Assembly: GCF_001891165.1 (NCBI RefSeq)
Contig: NZ_LKKW01000001.1
Location: 1 to 64,000 of the forward strand
Reading direction: 5' to 3'
DNA from: Streptobacillus ratti
GTDB lineage: Bacteria; Fusobacteriota; Fusobacteriia; Fusobacteriales; Leptotrichiaceae
Length of the DNA: 64,000 nucleotides
In this document: in pieces, positions 8,175 through 17,081 of the stretch
How the letters are laid out: the number at the start of each line of letters is the position of its first letter
How positions within the stretch are numbered: position 1 is the first letter of the stretch
The notes under the pieces: generated by a model
Told to the model about the DNA's origin: nothing
Databases searched by the model: none
The model's input: only the letters and a program-made list of their open reading frames with translations
Position numbers and translations under genes: made by a program

Positions 8175-9176
8175 ATGAATATATTAACAATTGGTGGAGG
8201 AAGCTGGGGTACAGCTTTAACATATTTATTAGATAAAAAAGGACATAAATGTTTTTTATGGGAATATAATGAGGACTATAGAAAACAGATGAAAGAAAAA
8301 AGAGAAAATGAAAATTTTCTGAAAGGCTTTAAATTAAGTGAAAGTATTGAAATAGTAGATGATTATGGATTAGTTTTGGAAAATGAAAATATAGATATTA
8401 TCTTACTTGCAACACCAACACAATTCTTAAGAAATACATTAAATAAATTAAAAGAAAGTATGAAAAAGAAATACATTTTAGTAAATGTTGCAAAAGGTAT
8501 TGAGGTTTCAACAGGACTTACAATTTCTAATATTTGTGAAGAAGTACTTAAAGATAAAGAATATGAATATGTATTACTTGCAGGTCCAACTCATGCAGAA
8601 GAAGTTGTTAATAATATGCCATCAGTAATACTTTCTGTATCTAAAAATATTGAATCAGCTAAAATAGTACAACAAACTTTTAATAATAGTTCACTTAGAG
8701 TTTATACTGGTGTTGATGTTATAGGAGCAGAATTAGGGGGAGCAATTAAAAATTGTTTAGCTATATGTGCAGGTATTTGTGATGGTTTAGGTTATGGAGA
8801 TAATACTAAAGCTGCTTTATTAACACGTGGAATGAATGAGATAATATTAATTGGTTCTACACTTGGAGCAGATCCTTTAACTTTTATGGGACTTACAGGT
8901 TTAGGAGATATGATAGTTACTTGTACAAGTAAACATAGCAGGAATAGATATTTAGGAGAGCAAATAGGTAAAGGTAGAAAATTAGAAGATATAGTTAGTG
9001 AAATGAAAATGGTATCTGAGGGAGCAACAACAATTAAAGCTCTTTATCAAATTATTAAAAAAAATGAAATAAGAACTCCGATTTTTACAGCCTTATATGA
9101 ATTATTATATGAAAATAAGGATATAAGTACACTTACACAAACATTTATGGAAAGAGAATTAAGATCGGAATTTTAA
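8175..9176 (+). CDS. gpsA: Glycerol-3-phosphate dehydrogenase [NAD(P)+]
   Basis: 334 residues, cytosolic. It reduces dihydroxyacetone phosphate to glycerol-3-phosphate for phospholipid synthesis. The Rossmann motif GGGSWGTAL is at the N-terminus. VNVAKGIE, the GAELGGAIKNCLAICAGICDG signature with the catalytic Lys, and GLGDMIVTCTSKHSRNR follow. An in-frame GTG at 8163 would overlap the plsY stop. GAGG at 8165-8168 points instead to ATG 8175, which gives the canonical MNILTIGGGSWG start. Confidence 0.95.
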   Translation: MNILTIGGGSWGTALTYLLDKKGHKCFLWEYNEDYRKQMKEKRENENFLKGFKLSESIEIVDDYGLVLENENIDIILLATPTQFLRNTLNKLKESMKKKYILVNVAKGIEVSTGLTISNICEEVLKDKEYEYVLLAGPTHAEEVVNNMPSVILSVSKNIESAKIVQQTFNNSSLRVYTGVDVIGAELGGAIKNCLAICAGICDGLGYGDNTKAALLTRGMNEIILIGSTLGADPLTFMGLTGLGDMIVTCTSKHSRNRYLGEQIGKGRKLEDIVSEMKMVSEGATTIKALYQIIKKNEIRTPIFTALYELLYENKDISTLTQTFMERELRSEF

Positions 9177-9186
9177 TGAGGTGGAG

Positions 9187-10029
9187 ATGAAAAACGATAA
9201 AATAACTGGTTCTGATAATAATATTAACCTTATTTCTTTATATATTTCAGATTTACAAAATCATGAATTATTGACATCAGAAGAAGAAGTTGAATTATTT
9301 AAAAGAGTTAGAGAAGAAAATGATGAACAAGCTAAACATTTATTAATCTTATCAAATTTAAGATTAGTTGTATCTGAGGCAAAAAAACTTTTAGGTAATG
9401 GCTTACCTTTAATTGATTTAATTAGCGAGGGGAATTTAGGATTAATAAAATCAATAGATAAATTTGACTATACTAAGGGATTAAGATTTAGTACTTATGC
9501 AGTATGGTGGATTAAACAAACAATAAAAAAATCTATAGTTAATTTAGGTAGAGATATTAGAATACCTTCATATAAATATGAGCAATTATCTAAAGTAAAT
9601 AAGGTTATTGAGAGTTACCAAAATGAGTTTGGAGATATTCCATCTGCTGAATATATTGCTGAAGTTTTAGGTATGAAACCTTCTAAAGTAGTATTATTAC
9701 AAAATGAATTTCAAGAAATAATATCATTAAATGATGCTATAGGAGATAATATTTTTTTAGAAGATGTTATAGGACAAAGTGATAATGTAGAAGATGATAT
9801 TATTAGAAATGATCAATTAGCTGAAATGTATAGTTTATTTGAAAAGACTTTAAATCCAAGAGAAAGAGAAATATTAGAGTTGAGATATGGTTTATCTAAT
9901 AATAAAATACATACATTAAAAGAAATAGGGGAAAAGTTAAGTATAACTAGAGAAAGAGTAAGACAAATAGAGAAAAAAGCAATAACAAAATTAAAGAAAA
10001 ATTTAGAAGAATATAAATACATGTATTAA
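9187..10029 (+). CDS. RNA polymerase sigma factor, sigma-70 (RpoD/SigA) family
   Basis: About 280 residues with sigma regions 1.2 (LISLYISDLQNHELLTSEEE), 2 (NLRLVVSEAKK, LIDLISEGNLGLIKSIDKFD, LRFSTYAVWWIKQTIKK), 3 and 4 (LNPREREILELRYGL; helix-turn-helix ITRERVRQIEKKAITKLKK). There is no region 1.1 and no acidic spacer, so it is shorter than a classical RpoD. It could be a compact primary factor or a group 2 factor. GAGG at 9178-9181 favours ATG 9187 over GTG 9181. It sits between gpsA and dnaN and is probably cotranscribed with both. Confidence 0.9.
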   Translation: MKNDKITGSDNNINLISLYISDLQNHELLTSEEEVELFKRVREENDEQAKHLLILSNLRLVVSEAKKLLGNGLPLIDLISEGNLGLIKSIDKFDYTKGLRFSTYAVWWIKQTIKKSIVNLGRDIRIPSYKYEQLSKVNKVIESYQNEFGDIPSAEYIAEVLGMKPSKVVLLQNEFQEIISLNDAIGDNIFLEDVIGQSDNVEDDIIRNDQLAEMYSLFEKTLNPREREILELRYGLSNNKIHTLKEIGEKLSITRERVRQIEKKAITKLKKNLEEYKYMY

Positions 10030-10044
10030 GAAGGAGAGTAGTTT

Positions 10045-11160
10045 ATGTTAAATATTAGACTTAATAGAAAAGAATTTCTAAAGAAAATACAAATTGTTGA
10101 AAATGCAATTGTTGATGATAAAGCTAATGGAATAAATTCAGGTATTTTTATAGAAACACTTGAGGATAAATTACTTTTAAAAGCAATGGGAGAGGGATTA
10201 TACATTAAAGCTGAAATGCCTTGTGAAATTATAGAAAAAGGTGAGTTTATAATAAAGCATAAATTAATGGAAGAATTTTTAAAACAATTAGATCAAGAAA
10301 TAATTGAGATAAAAGAAGTTAATGGTAAAATATCTATAATTTCTGGTAAAAGTAGTTCAGAGTTCTCTATTTATGAATATGAGAAAAGAAACGAACCATA
10401 TATTACAAATGGTTTAGAATTTTCATTTAAAAGAGAAGAATTATTTAATGATTTAGAAAGAGTTAAATTTGCAGCCTATTTAAATGTAGATAGATTAGCA
10501 GTTAATTGTATTAGATTTGAAATAGATAACAATGGTTTAAAATTTGTTTCATCTGATGCACATAGATTAATATTTTTAAATAAAGAATTTGAAGAAAAAG
10601 CAAATATTGAAACTTTAAGTATAAGTATACCTTTAAGATCTGTTAATAGTTTAAGTAAAATATTGAAAGTTATGGAAGATGAAGTATTAACATTTAAATC
10701 TGAGGGCACAAGAATATTATTTAAATTTAAAGATGTTGAAATATTAACAAAATTAGTTGAAATGCAATATCCAGATTATAAGACACTATTAAATTCTGTG
10801 AGAAATAATAAGAAAGCATTGTTAAATACTAAAGATTTAATAAGTATTTTGAGAAGAGTTTCTGTATTTGTTAAAGATAATAATGATAAAAAAGATATTG
10901 CTATATTCAAATTTAATGATAATCAATTAGAAGTAGTAGGAAGTAATGATTTAGCAGTTTCAAAGGAAAAAATTAATTGTATTTATGAGGGAGATACTTT
11001 AAAAATAGCCTTAAATGTTAAATATATACTTGATTATTTATTAACAATATCTGAAGCTCCTGTAGTTGAAATGAAAATGTTTGATGAAAGAACACCTGTA
11101 TTGATAAATGTTGAAAATAATTCTGAAAGCATATATTTAGTTGCACCTACACAAGTATAA
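10045..11160 (+). CDS. dnaN: DNA polymerase III beta sliding clamp
   Basis: 371 residues, the usual length, with three repeated clamp domains. Recognisable stretches include FKREELFNDLERVKFAA, LKFVSSDAHRLIFLNKE, VEMQYPDYKTLL and the C-terminal VAPTQV. It encircles DNA and tethers polymerase III and other clamp-binding proteins. RBS AAGGAGAG. It is not next to dnaA or recF here, so the usual origin-proximal dnaA-dnaN arrangement is not present in this window. Confidence 0.93.
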   Translation: MLNIRLNRKEFLKKIQIVENAIVDDKANGINSGIFIETLEDKLLLKAMGEGLYIKAEMPCEIIEKGEFIIKHKLMEEFLKQLDQEIIEIKEVNGKISIISGKSSSEFSIYEYEKRNEPYITNGLEFSFKREELFNDLERVKFAAYLNVDRLAVNCIRFEIDNNGLKFVSSDAHRLIFLNKEFEEKANIETLSISIPLRSVNSLSKILKVMEDEVLTFKSEGTRILFKFKDVEILTKLVEMQYPDYKTLLNSVRNNKKALLNTKDLISILRRVSVFVKDNNDKKDIAIFKFNDNQLEVVGSNDLAVSKEKINCIYEGDTLKIALNVKYILDYLLTISEAPVVEMKMFDERTPVLINVENNSESIYLVAPTQV

Positions 11161-11173
11161 AATAAAAATAAAT

Positions 11174-11217
11174 AAAAAAGGTAAAATTAATACAAAATAC
11201 TTAATTTTACCTTTTTA
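11174..11217. terminator. Bidirectional terminator after dnaN
   Basis: AAAAAGGTAAAATTAA (from 11175) pairs with TTAATTTTACCTTTTT (to 11216) over a 10-base loop, with A and T tracts on either side. It lies between convergent genes. Confidence 0.8.
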
Positions 11218-11225
11218 TATTTCAA

Positions 11226-11699
11226 CTATAATTCTATTTCATTATTTTCAGTTTTAATTTCAGAAATTTCTTCTTTGTTAAACATAAATTTTTTAAATTC
11301 AAATAAAACTACTATAAAAGATCCTAGAGTTCCTAAAAATAATACTATCCATCCCCAAGAGTATGAATAACTTACATTAAGTAATTTTATTGCAAAATTT
11401 TGACTTAATATTTTTTTAAGTTCAGTTCTTAGTATTAAAGAAACAGCTATTACTAAAATCATATTTAATGTAACAAAAACAATAGAGAATTTTTTTTGTA
11501 AATTATCTGATAAATAAAATGAATAAAGTGATAGAGCTACAATAATAAATGCTAGAATTGTTGCTTTTAAACCTAGATTTATAAGTCCTACTGTAAAATA
11601 TCTAGCATCAAATCCAATAGGTTTTATTGTAAACTTTAATAATGGTAATAATGCACCAAGAGATGTGATAATTCCTAAATTTTTTTTAATATTTTTCAT
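11226..11699 (-). CDS. Integral membrane protein of unknown function
   Basis: 157 residues with about three to four hydrophobic helices (near 8-26, 38-64, 72-92 and 113-135) and a short acidic cytosolic tail (EEISEIKTENNEIEL). I recognise no family motif. It lies 15 bases downstream of the HAD phosphatase gene, with RBS AAAGGAG, and is probably cotranscribed with it. Function is unknown; a lineage-specific envelope protein is the simplest reading. Confidence 0.6.
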   Translation of the reverse strand: MKNIKKNLGIITSLGALLPLLKFTIKPIGFDARYFTVGLINLGLKATILAFIIVALSLYSFYLSDNLQKKFSIVFVTLNMILVIAVSLILRTELKKILSQNFAIKLLNVSYSYSWGWIVLFLGTLGSFIVVLFEFKKFMFNKEEISEIKTENNEIEL

Positions 11700-11714
11700 A
11701 ATACTCCTTTCAAA

Positions 11715-12440
11715 TTACATAAATTCAACATCAGAATTTAAAATATAAACCATGTCTTTTCTTTCAACAACGATTTTTATTTTATCTTTAATATTTTTAT
11801 CATCTAATATTTTCTTGAATAATCTTTTTGCAGGATTTATTGCAACAGGATTACCTACCATTTCAAACATTCCAAAATCTCCTGTTGTATCTCCATAAGC
11901 ATAAGAATTTTCTAAATCTATATTATATTTTTTCTCAAAATTTTTTATAGCATTTATTTTACTTTTACTATCCCACATAGGTATATTTTTACCATTATAT
12001 TTATTGTTTTCATCAAGTAAATATTCAGTTGCTATAAAATCTGTTGCATTTAATTTTTTAGCCATTTTATCAACTAAAAATGATGGTGAACCAGAAATTA
12101 TGATTACTAAATGTCCTTTTTCCAAATGTTCTTTTATCTTATTTCTTGAATAAGCATACAGTTTCTGAGCCCTATTTTCTATAACTCTTTGAGCTACATA
12201 CTCAATATCTTTTTTATCGACATTTTTTATACATTCCATGTATATATCAACTAATTCTTCAAGATAATCATCGTAACTTCCTTTTCTTTCTTCCCACATT
12301 TTAAACTTGTGTTTTATTTCTCCGAAAAAACTACCCTCATCAATAAACTCAAATCTAATTAACATTTTAAAATGTTCTATTAGTAAAGAATTTCTAAATA
12401 TGGTACCATCAACATCAAAAAAAGCTGCAATTTTTTTCAT
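11715..12440 (-). CDS. HAD-superfamily hydrolase, subfamily IB (SerB-like phosphatase)
   Basis: 242 residues starting MKKIAAFFDVDGTIF, where the first Asp pair of motif I is visible. Motif II Ser/Thr lies in VIIISGSPSFLV and motif III/IV is YAYGDTTGDFGMFEMVG. HAD-IB members are phosphoserine-phosphatase-like or act on lipid/nucleoside phosphates, and substrate is not assignable. Although the frame is open 25 codons further upstream, the ATG at 12440 has AGGGTGA in front and gives the conserved N-terminus, so it is the start. Transcribed from a clear minus-strand promoter at 12468-12496. Confidence 0.85.
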   Translation of the reverse strand: MKKIAAFFDVDGTIFRNSLLIEHFKMLIRFEFIDEGSFFGEIKHKFKMWEERKGSYDDYLEELVDIYMECIKNVDKKDIEYVAQRVIENRAQKLYAYSRNKIKEHLEKGHLVIIISGSPSFLVDKMAKKLNATDFIATEYLLDENNKYNGKNIPMWDSKSKINAIKNFEKKYNIDLENSYAYGDTTGDFGMFEMVGNPVAINPAKRLFKKILDDKNIKDKIKIVVERKDMVYILNSDVEFM

Positions 12441-12467
12441 ATATATCACCCTTAAATGTTTTTTAAA

Positions 12468-12496
12468 AGTATAACATAAGTTTATATTAAAATCAA
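12468..12496 (-). promoter_or_regulatory. Promoter of the HAD phosphatase/membrane protein operon
   Basis: On the minus strand TTGATT (12491-12496) and TATACT (12468-12473) are spaced 17 bases, with TG one base before the -10. Confidence 0.7.
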
Positions 12497-12518
12497 ATTG
12501 TATAGATATAAACAAAAA

Positions 12519-12547
12519 TTGAAAAAAATGTTAATTTATAGTATAAT
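12519..12547 (+). promoter_or_regulatory. Promoter of the DUF1858-XRE-glmM run
   Basis: TTGAAA (12519-12524) and TATAAT (12542-12547) with 17-base spacing lie just upstream of the DUF1858 gene. It is divergent from the HAD operon promoter, the -35 boxes being about 22 bases apart. Confidence 0.72.
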
Positions 12548-12567
12548 TTAAACATGAGGTGATTATT

Positions 12568-12804
12568 TTGAAAATTAGAGTTCATGAAGATATGAATATT
12601 GATGAAGTAGTTGAAAAATATCCTATAGTTTCACATATTTTAATGCGTTATGGATTAGGATGTTCAGGTTGTATAATTTCTTCTGCTGAAACTATTGGAG
12701 AGGGTATAGAATTACATGGTTTAGATGCAGATATAATACTTGAAGAGATAAATATGATACTTGAAATGGAAGAAGAAGAAAAAAACAAGGAAAATACAAT
12801 TTAA
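12568..12804 (+). CDS. DUF1858 domain protein (ScdA-N/hybrid-cluster associated type)
   Basis: 78 residues, all covered by the DUF1858 fold: NIDEVVEKYPIVSHILMRYG followed by the paired cysteines in GLGCSGCIIS and the EGIELHGLDADIILEEIN helix. The domain is known from small redox-associated proteins, and the CxxC may bind a metal or act in redox chemistry. GAGGTGA at 12556-12562 is optimally spaced from TTG 12568, giving MKIRVHEDM, so TTG is preferred to the overlapping GTG at 12559. It precedes an XRE regulator by 1-2 bases. Confidence 0.75.
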   Translation: MKIRVHEDMNIDEVVEKYPIVSHILMRYGLGCSGCIISSAETIGEGIELHGLDADIILEEINMILEMEEEEKNKENTI

Positions 12805-12805
12805 T

Positions 12806-13438
12806 ATGGTAACTACAGGAGAAATAATTTATAAATACTTAAAAATTAAAAATATTAATCAACTATTTTTAGCAAAAAATGTGGGAATAACACCACAATA
12901 TATAAATGGTATTATTAAAAATAAGAGAAGTGCTTCTCAAAAAGTAATAGATAAAATTATTAAATTTTTAAAAATTTCAGATAATGATATTGATATGATT
13001 AAAAAATATGAAATTTTTAAAAAAACAGGAGTAATAAAAAAAGAAGCAATAAGTCTAAGAATTGAAGCTGTATATACTGATAATGGTTATATTATAGAAT
13101 ATAAAGATGGGGTAATTGTTTTAGAGCAATTTGGAAATAAGTATTTAGATAGCTATCTTATTAAGATTGAAACAGATAATTTAAATAGATTTAATTATGG
13201 AGATTATGTTGTTATAAAAAGAGAAAATATTGAATTAACAGAGCACCTTGATAAGTATTTATTAGTTAAATTTGATGATGAAATTGATTTTTGTAAATTA
13301 GAGAAAATTGATAATAAATTATTATTAACTTATTTAAACAAGAATAAAGCTAAAAAAATAATAAGATTTAATAAAAAAATTGATATTATTGGGACTATTA
13401 TTGGTAAATATAGTCTATGGAAGGAAGAAAATGAGTAG
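12806..13438 (+). CDS. XRE-family regulator with S24/LexA-like C-terminal domain
   Basis: About 210 residues. A Cro/C1-type helix-turn-helix occupies residues 1-55 (TGEIIYKYLKIKNINQLFLAKNVGI, TPQYINGIIKNKRSAS). The C-terminal half resembles the S24 peptidase fold of LexA/CI repressors (SYLIKIETDNLNRFNYGDYVVI). The catalytic Ser-Lys pair is not clear, so self-cleavage is doubtful. It overlaps glmM by 8 bases. Location before glmM suggests a role in wall precursor or envelope-stress control, but that is inference. Confidence 0.7.
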   Translation: MVTTGEIIYKYLKIKNINQLFLAKNVGITPQYINGIIKNKRSASQKVIDKIIKFLKISDNDIDMIKKYEIFKKTGVIKKEAISLRIEAVYTDNGYIIEYKDGVIVLEQFGNKYLDSYLIKIETDNLNRFNYGDYVVIKRENIELTEHLDKYLLVKFDDEIDFCKLEKIDNKLLLTYLNKNKAKKIIRFNKKIDIIGTIIGKYSLWKEENE

Positions 13439-14792
13439 AAAATATTTTGGAACTGATGGAATAAGAGGAGAAGCAAATAAGGATTTAAGTATTGATTTAG
13501 TTACAAATTTAGGATTAGCTTTAGGATATTATTTAAGAAAAGATAAAAAAGAAAATGAAAAAACTAAGGTAATACTTGGTACAGATACAAGAATATCTGG
13601 ATATATGATAAGATCTGCACTTTCAGCAGGACTTACTGCTATGGGTGTTAATGTAGATTTTGTTGGTGTTTTACCTACTCCAGGAGTAAGTTTTTTAACT
13701 AGAACTTTAAATGCTGATGCAGGTATTATGATTTCAGCTTCTCATAATCCAATAAAAGATAATGGAATAAAAATATTTTCAAATACTGGATTTAAATTAA
13801 ATGATGAAGATGAATTACAAATAGAAGAATTAATGGAAAATAGAGAAAAATTAATGGAAAACTTAGTACATGGAGAAAAATTAGGTAGATTTATTTTCAT
13901 AGAAGATTATTTAAGAATGTATAGAAAATTTTTACAAACTACTGTTAAAAATAGTTTTAAGGGATATAAGGTAGTTATAGACACTGCAAATGGTGCAGGA
14001 TATAGAGTTGCTGCAAAGGTTTTACAAAATTTAGGAGCAGAAGTTCAAGTTATAAACAATATACCAACAGGTAAAAATATTAATGTTGACTGTGGTTCTA
14101 CAAATCCAGAAAAATTATGTCAAGCTGTAAAATTATTCAATGCTAATGTAGGGATTGCATATGATGGTGATGCTGATAGATTAATAGTTGTAGATGAAGA
14201 GGGAGAAATTTTAGATGGAGATATAATAGTTTCTATACTTGCTTTAAATTTACAAAAAAAAGATATGCTTAATTCTAATAAAGTTGTAATGACTGTTTTA
14301 TCAAATATGGGTGTTGAAAAATATCTTGAGAAACATGGTATCAGAATGATAAGAGCAAATGTTGGAGATAGATATGTTTTAGAAAAAATGAGAGAGTTAG
14401 GTTTAAATTTAGGTGGAGAACAATCAGGACATGTAATAATGTTAGATCATAATACTACAGGTGATGGTGTATTAAGTAGTATACAATTAATGCAGGCATT
14501 TATTGAATCTGGTAAAAAATTAAGTGAACTTAGAAAAGAAATAAAATTATGGCCACAAGCAATGATAAATGTACCAGTTTTAAAAGAAAAAAAGAAAGAT
14601 TGGGATAAAAATACTAACCTAGTTAATTACATAAATGAAAAAGAGGAAGAAATATTGGGAGAGGGTAGAATTTTAGTTAGACCATCTGGAACAGAGAATT
14701 TAATAAGAGTAATGGTTGAGGCTAAAACTAAAGAAACTATGGAAAGAATATTAAATGAAATAGTAGAAAAAGTTAAGGAAGAATTAGCATGA
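13431..14792 (+). CDS. glmM: Phosphoglucosamine mutase
   Basis: 453 residues, cytosolic. It converts glucosamine-6-phosphate to glucosamine-1-phosphate on the path to UDP-GlcNAc. The start RKYFGTDGIRGEAN, the phosphoserine loop GIMISASHNPIKDNGIKIF, the metal loop YDGDADRL, the sugar loop GGEQSGH and the phosphate-binding RPSGTENLIRVMVEA are all intact. ATG 13431 follows AAGGAAG and lies inside the end of the XRE gene. The stop overlaps the start of the next gene by four bases. Confidence 0.96.
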   Translation: MSRKYFGTDGIRGEANKDLSIDLVTNLGLALGYYLRKDKKENEKTKVILGTDTRISGYMIRSALSAGLTAMGVNVDFVGVLPTPGVSFLTRTLNADAGIMISASHNPIKDNGIKIFSNTGFKLNDEDELQIEELMENREKLMENLVHGEKLGRFIFIEDYLRMYRKFLQTTVKNSFKGYKVVIDTANGAGYRVAAKVLQNLGAEVQVINNIPTGKNINVDCGSTNPEKLCQAVKLFNANVGIAYDGDADRLIVVDEEGEILDGDIIVSILALNLQKKDMLNSNKVVMTVLSNMGVEKYLEKHGIRMIRANVGDRYVLEKMRELGLNLGGEQSGHVIMLDHNTTGDGVLSSIQLMQAFIESGKKLSELRKEIKLWPQAMINVPVLKEKKKDWDKNTNLVNYINEKEEEILGEGRILVRPSGTENLIRVMVEAKTKETMERILNEIVEKVKEELA

Positions 14793-15496
14793 AACATAAA
14801 AAGTTTGCACAAATATATGATGAATTTATGAATTTTGTTGATTATAAATCATGGTTTAAATTTTTAAAATCATTTTCAAAAGGAAATAAGTTAAAAGTAT
14901 TAGATTTAGGTTGTGGTACAGGAACTATTGCTTCAATGTTTTCTAAGGAAGGACATAGTGTTGTTGCAGTTGATATTTCAAATGATATGATAGAAATTGC
15001 ACAATCTAAATACGGAGATTTAGATATAAATTTTTTAGTTGGAGATATCACTAAAGAAAATTTTGGAAATAATTATGATTTAATTATGTGTAATTTTGAT
15101 ACTGTAAATTATTTTAATGATTTAAATTCATTTAAGTCTTTTTTAAAGAATGTAAAAACTAGTTTAAAAGATAATGGTATTTTTATATTCGATATAGTTG
15201 AAGAGGGAATATTTGATGAAATGTTTGAAAATGACTTATTTATTGATGAAACTGATGAATATTTATGTATAATGAGGCATGAAAAAGTCAAAAAATTTAA
15301 ACATTTAGTAGAAATGACTATATTTGTAAAAGAGGACGGGAATTTATATACAAAATATTCAGAAACACATAATAAGATAATATATGATACAGATTTAGTA
15401 TTAGATACTTTAAAAGTAGAGGGTTTTAAATTATACGACAGTGCTAGAAATTCTGAATACGGAGAATCAAGACTATTTTTAATATGTAAGAAGTAG
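14789..15496 (+). CDS. Class I SAM-dependent methyltransferase, substrate unknown
   Basis: 235 residues. SAM motif I is VLDLGCGTGTIASMF, the acidic motif is VVAVDIS and motif post-II is DLIMCNFDTVNYF. It belongs to the small-molecule/YcgJ-like methyltransferase group, with no nucleic-acid-type NPPY motif. It is translationally coupled to glmM (overlap ATGA). Substrate cannot be deduced. Confidence 0.85.
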   Translation: MKHKKFAQIYDEFMNFVDYKSWFKFLKSFSKGNKLKVLDLGCGTGTIASMFSKEGHSVVAVDISNDMIEIAQSKYGDLDINFLVGDITKENFGNNYDLIMCNFDTVNYFNDLNSFKSFLKNVKTSLKDNGIFIFDIVEEGIFDEMFENDLFIDETDEYLCIMRHEKVKKFKHLVEMTIFVKEDGNLYTKYSETHNKIIYDTDLVLDTLKVEGFKLYDSARNSEYGESRLFLICKK

Positions 15497-15503
15497 GAGT
15501 ATT

Positions 15504-15914
15504 ATGAAAAATATAGAAGATATGAAAGAATTTGAATTTAGTGAGTTATTATCTAAAACTAAGTTTAATTCTACTATTGAGGAATCAAATATTAATAAGG
15601 GAATAGATGAAGATGGAGATGAGATTAGAGAAGAATTTATTGACAACCATAAGGTAGAAAGAAATTCAAAATTACGTAAATATTTATCTTTTGCTACTGG
15701 ATTTGCATATACTATTTTATCTCCTGTTATTTTACTTTTAGGTATATATTTTTTAGCTGAAAATATTATATCTTTTAAAAGGAATGAATTAGTGATTATC
15801 CTTCTTATATTACTTGGAATTTTAACTGGATATTGGACTTTATATAAGGATATTAAAAAGATTACAGCTAAAAAGGAGAATGGAAATGGAAGTAAAAATA
15901 AAGAAGTTAAATGA
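15504..15914 (+). CDS. AtpZ/AtpI-like small membrane protein
   Basis: 136 residues. A charged N-terminal half precedes two membrane helices (about 63-84 and 92-112) and a GYWTLYKDIKK motif after the second helix. That helical-hairpin plus aromatic-turn pattern matches the AtpZ/AtpI family, accessory proteins of F-type ATPases implicated in Mg2+ transport or c-ring assembly. It is not beside atp genes here, so the role is inferred only from this short similarity. The last 29 bases overlap the dut gene. Confidence 0.5.
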   Translation: MKNIEDMKEFEFSELLSKTKFNSTIEESNINKGIDEDGDEIREEFIDNHKVERNSKLRKYLSFATGFAYTILSPVILLLGIYFLAENIISFKRNELVIILLILLGILTGYWTLYKDIKKITAKKENGNGSKNKEVK

Positions 15915-16323
15915 TAATGCGATTATTCCAACATATGGGACTGAATTTTCAGCTGGAGCAGATTTATACGCATGTATAGATGAAAATTTAATAATTAAAA
16001 GTGGAGAAACAGTTATGGTTAAAACTGGTATTTCACTTGAAATACCTGAAGGATTAGTAGGATTAGTATATGCCCGTAGTGGACTTGCATTTAAAAAAGG
16101 TATTGCACCCTCAAATAAAGTAGGAGTAATAGATAGTGATTATAGGGGAGAAATAATGGTTGCATTACATAATCATAGTAAAGAAGATTATGTAATAGAA
16201 AAATTTGAAAGAATAGCACAACTTGTTATTGCTCCATATATTAAAGCAGATTTTGTAGTAACTGAAACATTAAATGATACTATAAGAAATCAAGGTGGTT
16301 TTGGAAGTACAGGTAAAAAGTAA
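15886..16323 (+). CDS. dut: dUTP diphosphatase (dUTPase)
   Basis: 145 residues, trimeric dUTPase that hydrolyses dUTP to dUMP and keeps uracil out of DNA. The five motifs are present: AGADLYA, ARSGLAFKKG, GVIDSDYRGEI, ERIAQLVI, and the C-terminal arm RNQGGFGSTG. AAGGAG at 15873-15878 is correctly spaced from ATG 15886 and too close to ATG 15880, so the former is chosen. A short hairpin terminator follows the stop. Confidence 0.95.
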   Translation: MEVKIKKLNDNAIIPTYGTEFSAGADLYACIDENLIIKSGETVMVKTGISLEIPEGLVGLVYARSGLAFKKGIAPSNKVGVIDSDYRGEIMVALHNHSKEDYVIEKFERIAQLVIAPYIKADFVVTETLNDTIRNQGGFGSTGKK

Positions 16324-16347
16324 ACTATACTTAGGTATAGTTTTTTG
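16323..16347 (+). terminator. Terminator after dut
   Basis: AACTATAC pairs with GTATAGTT over a short loop, followed by TTTTTT-G. It is a small hairpin, so read-through into trmN6 is likely. Confidence 0.65.
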
Positions 16348-16367
16348 TCTATGTAAGGAGTGAAATT

Positions 16368-17081
16368 ATGGAAAAATATATAGTTGATGTTGCAGGTATG
16401 AAAATTGAGCAAATAAAAGGTTTACAATCTTTTACACTTGATTCCATGCTGATTGCTGATTACGTAAATATAAATAGAAAATCTAAAAAAATTCTTGAAA
16501 TAGGTTCAGGATTTGGGATAATTTCTATGTTACTTAGAAAAAAGACATTGGCTGAAATTATAGGTGTTGAGATTAATAAAGAAGCATATAATATATCAGT
16601 AGAAAATTTAAAAAATAATGATATAGATAATGTTTTTTTTATAAATGAAAACATTTTAAATTATAGAAAATTTTTATCTGAACAAACATATGATATCATA
16701 GTATCTAATCCACCGTATTTTACTCATAAAGATGAAAATCAATTGAAAGAAAACCTAAATTTAAGAAATGCAAGAGTTGAAAATACTTTAAGTATAAAAG
16801 ATATATTAAATATTTCAATTTATTTGTTGAAAAGTAATGCGAGTCTTTATTTAATTTTTAGAACAGAAAGACTTGCAGAAATAATAGGGTTATTAAAAGA
16901 TACTTGTCTTGAAATTAAAAGAGTTAAACCTATATATACTAAAGTTGATGATGATAAAGCATTAATCTGTATGGTAGAAATAGTTAAAGGGGCTAAAAGT
17001 GGTTTTGTATTAGAAAAACCGATATATGTATATGAAAATGATGGTGAAAGAAGTGAATATATTGAAAGACTATATAAATAA
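16368..17081 (+). CDS. trmN6: tRNA1(Val) (adenine-37-N6)-methyltransferase-like protein
   Basis: 237 residues of the YfiC/TrmN6 family. It has the family N-terminal QSFTLDSMLIADYV, SAM motif I ILEIGSGFGIISMLL, the acidic loop GVEINKEAYNIS, and the N6-adenine catalytic motif IVSNPPYF. It would methylate A37 (or a related base) of tRNA or another RNA. RBS TAAGGAG. The 3' end overlaps the uppS coding region by about 40 bases. Confidence 0.85.
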   Translation: MEKYIVDVAGMKIEQIKGLQSFTLDSMLIADYVNINRKSKKILEIGSGFGIISMLLRKKTLAEIIGVEINKEAYNISVENLKNNDIDNVFFINENILNYRKFLSEQTYDIIVSNPPYFTHKDENQLKENLNLRNARVENTLSIKDILNISIYLLKSNASLYLIFRTERLAEIIGLLKDTCLEIKRVKPIYTKVDDDKALICMVEIVKGAKSGFVLEKPIYVYENDGERSEYIERLYK

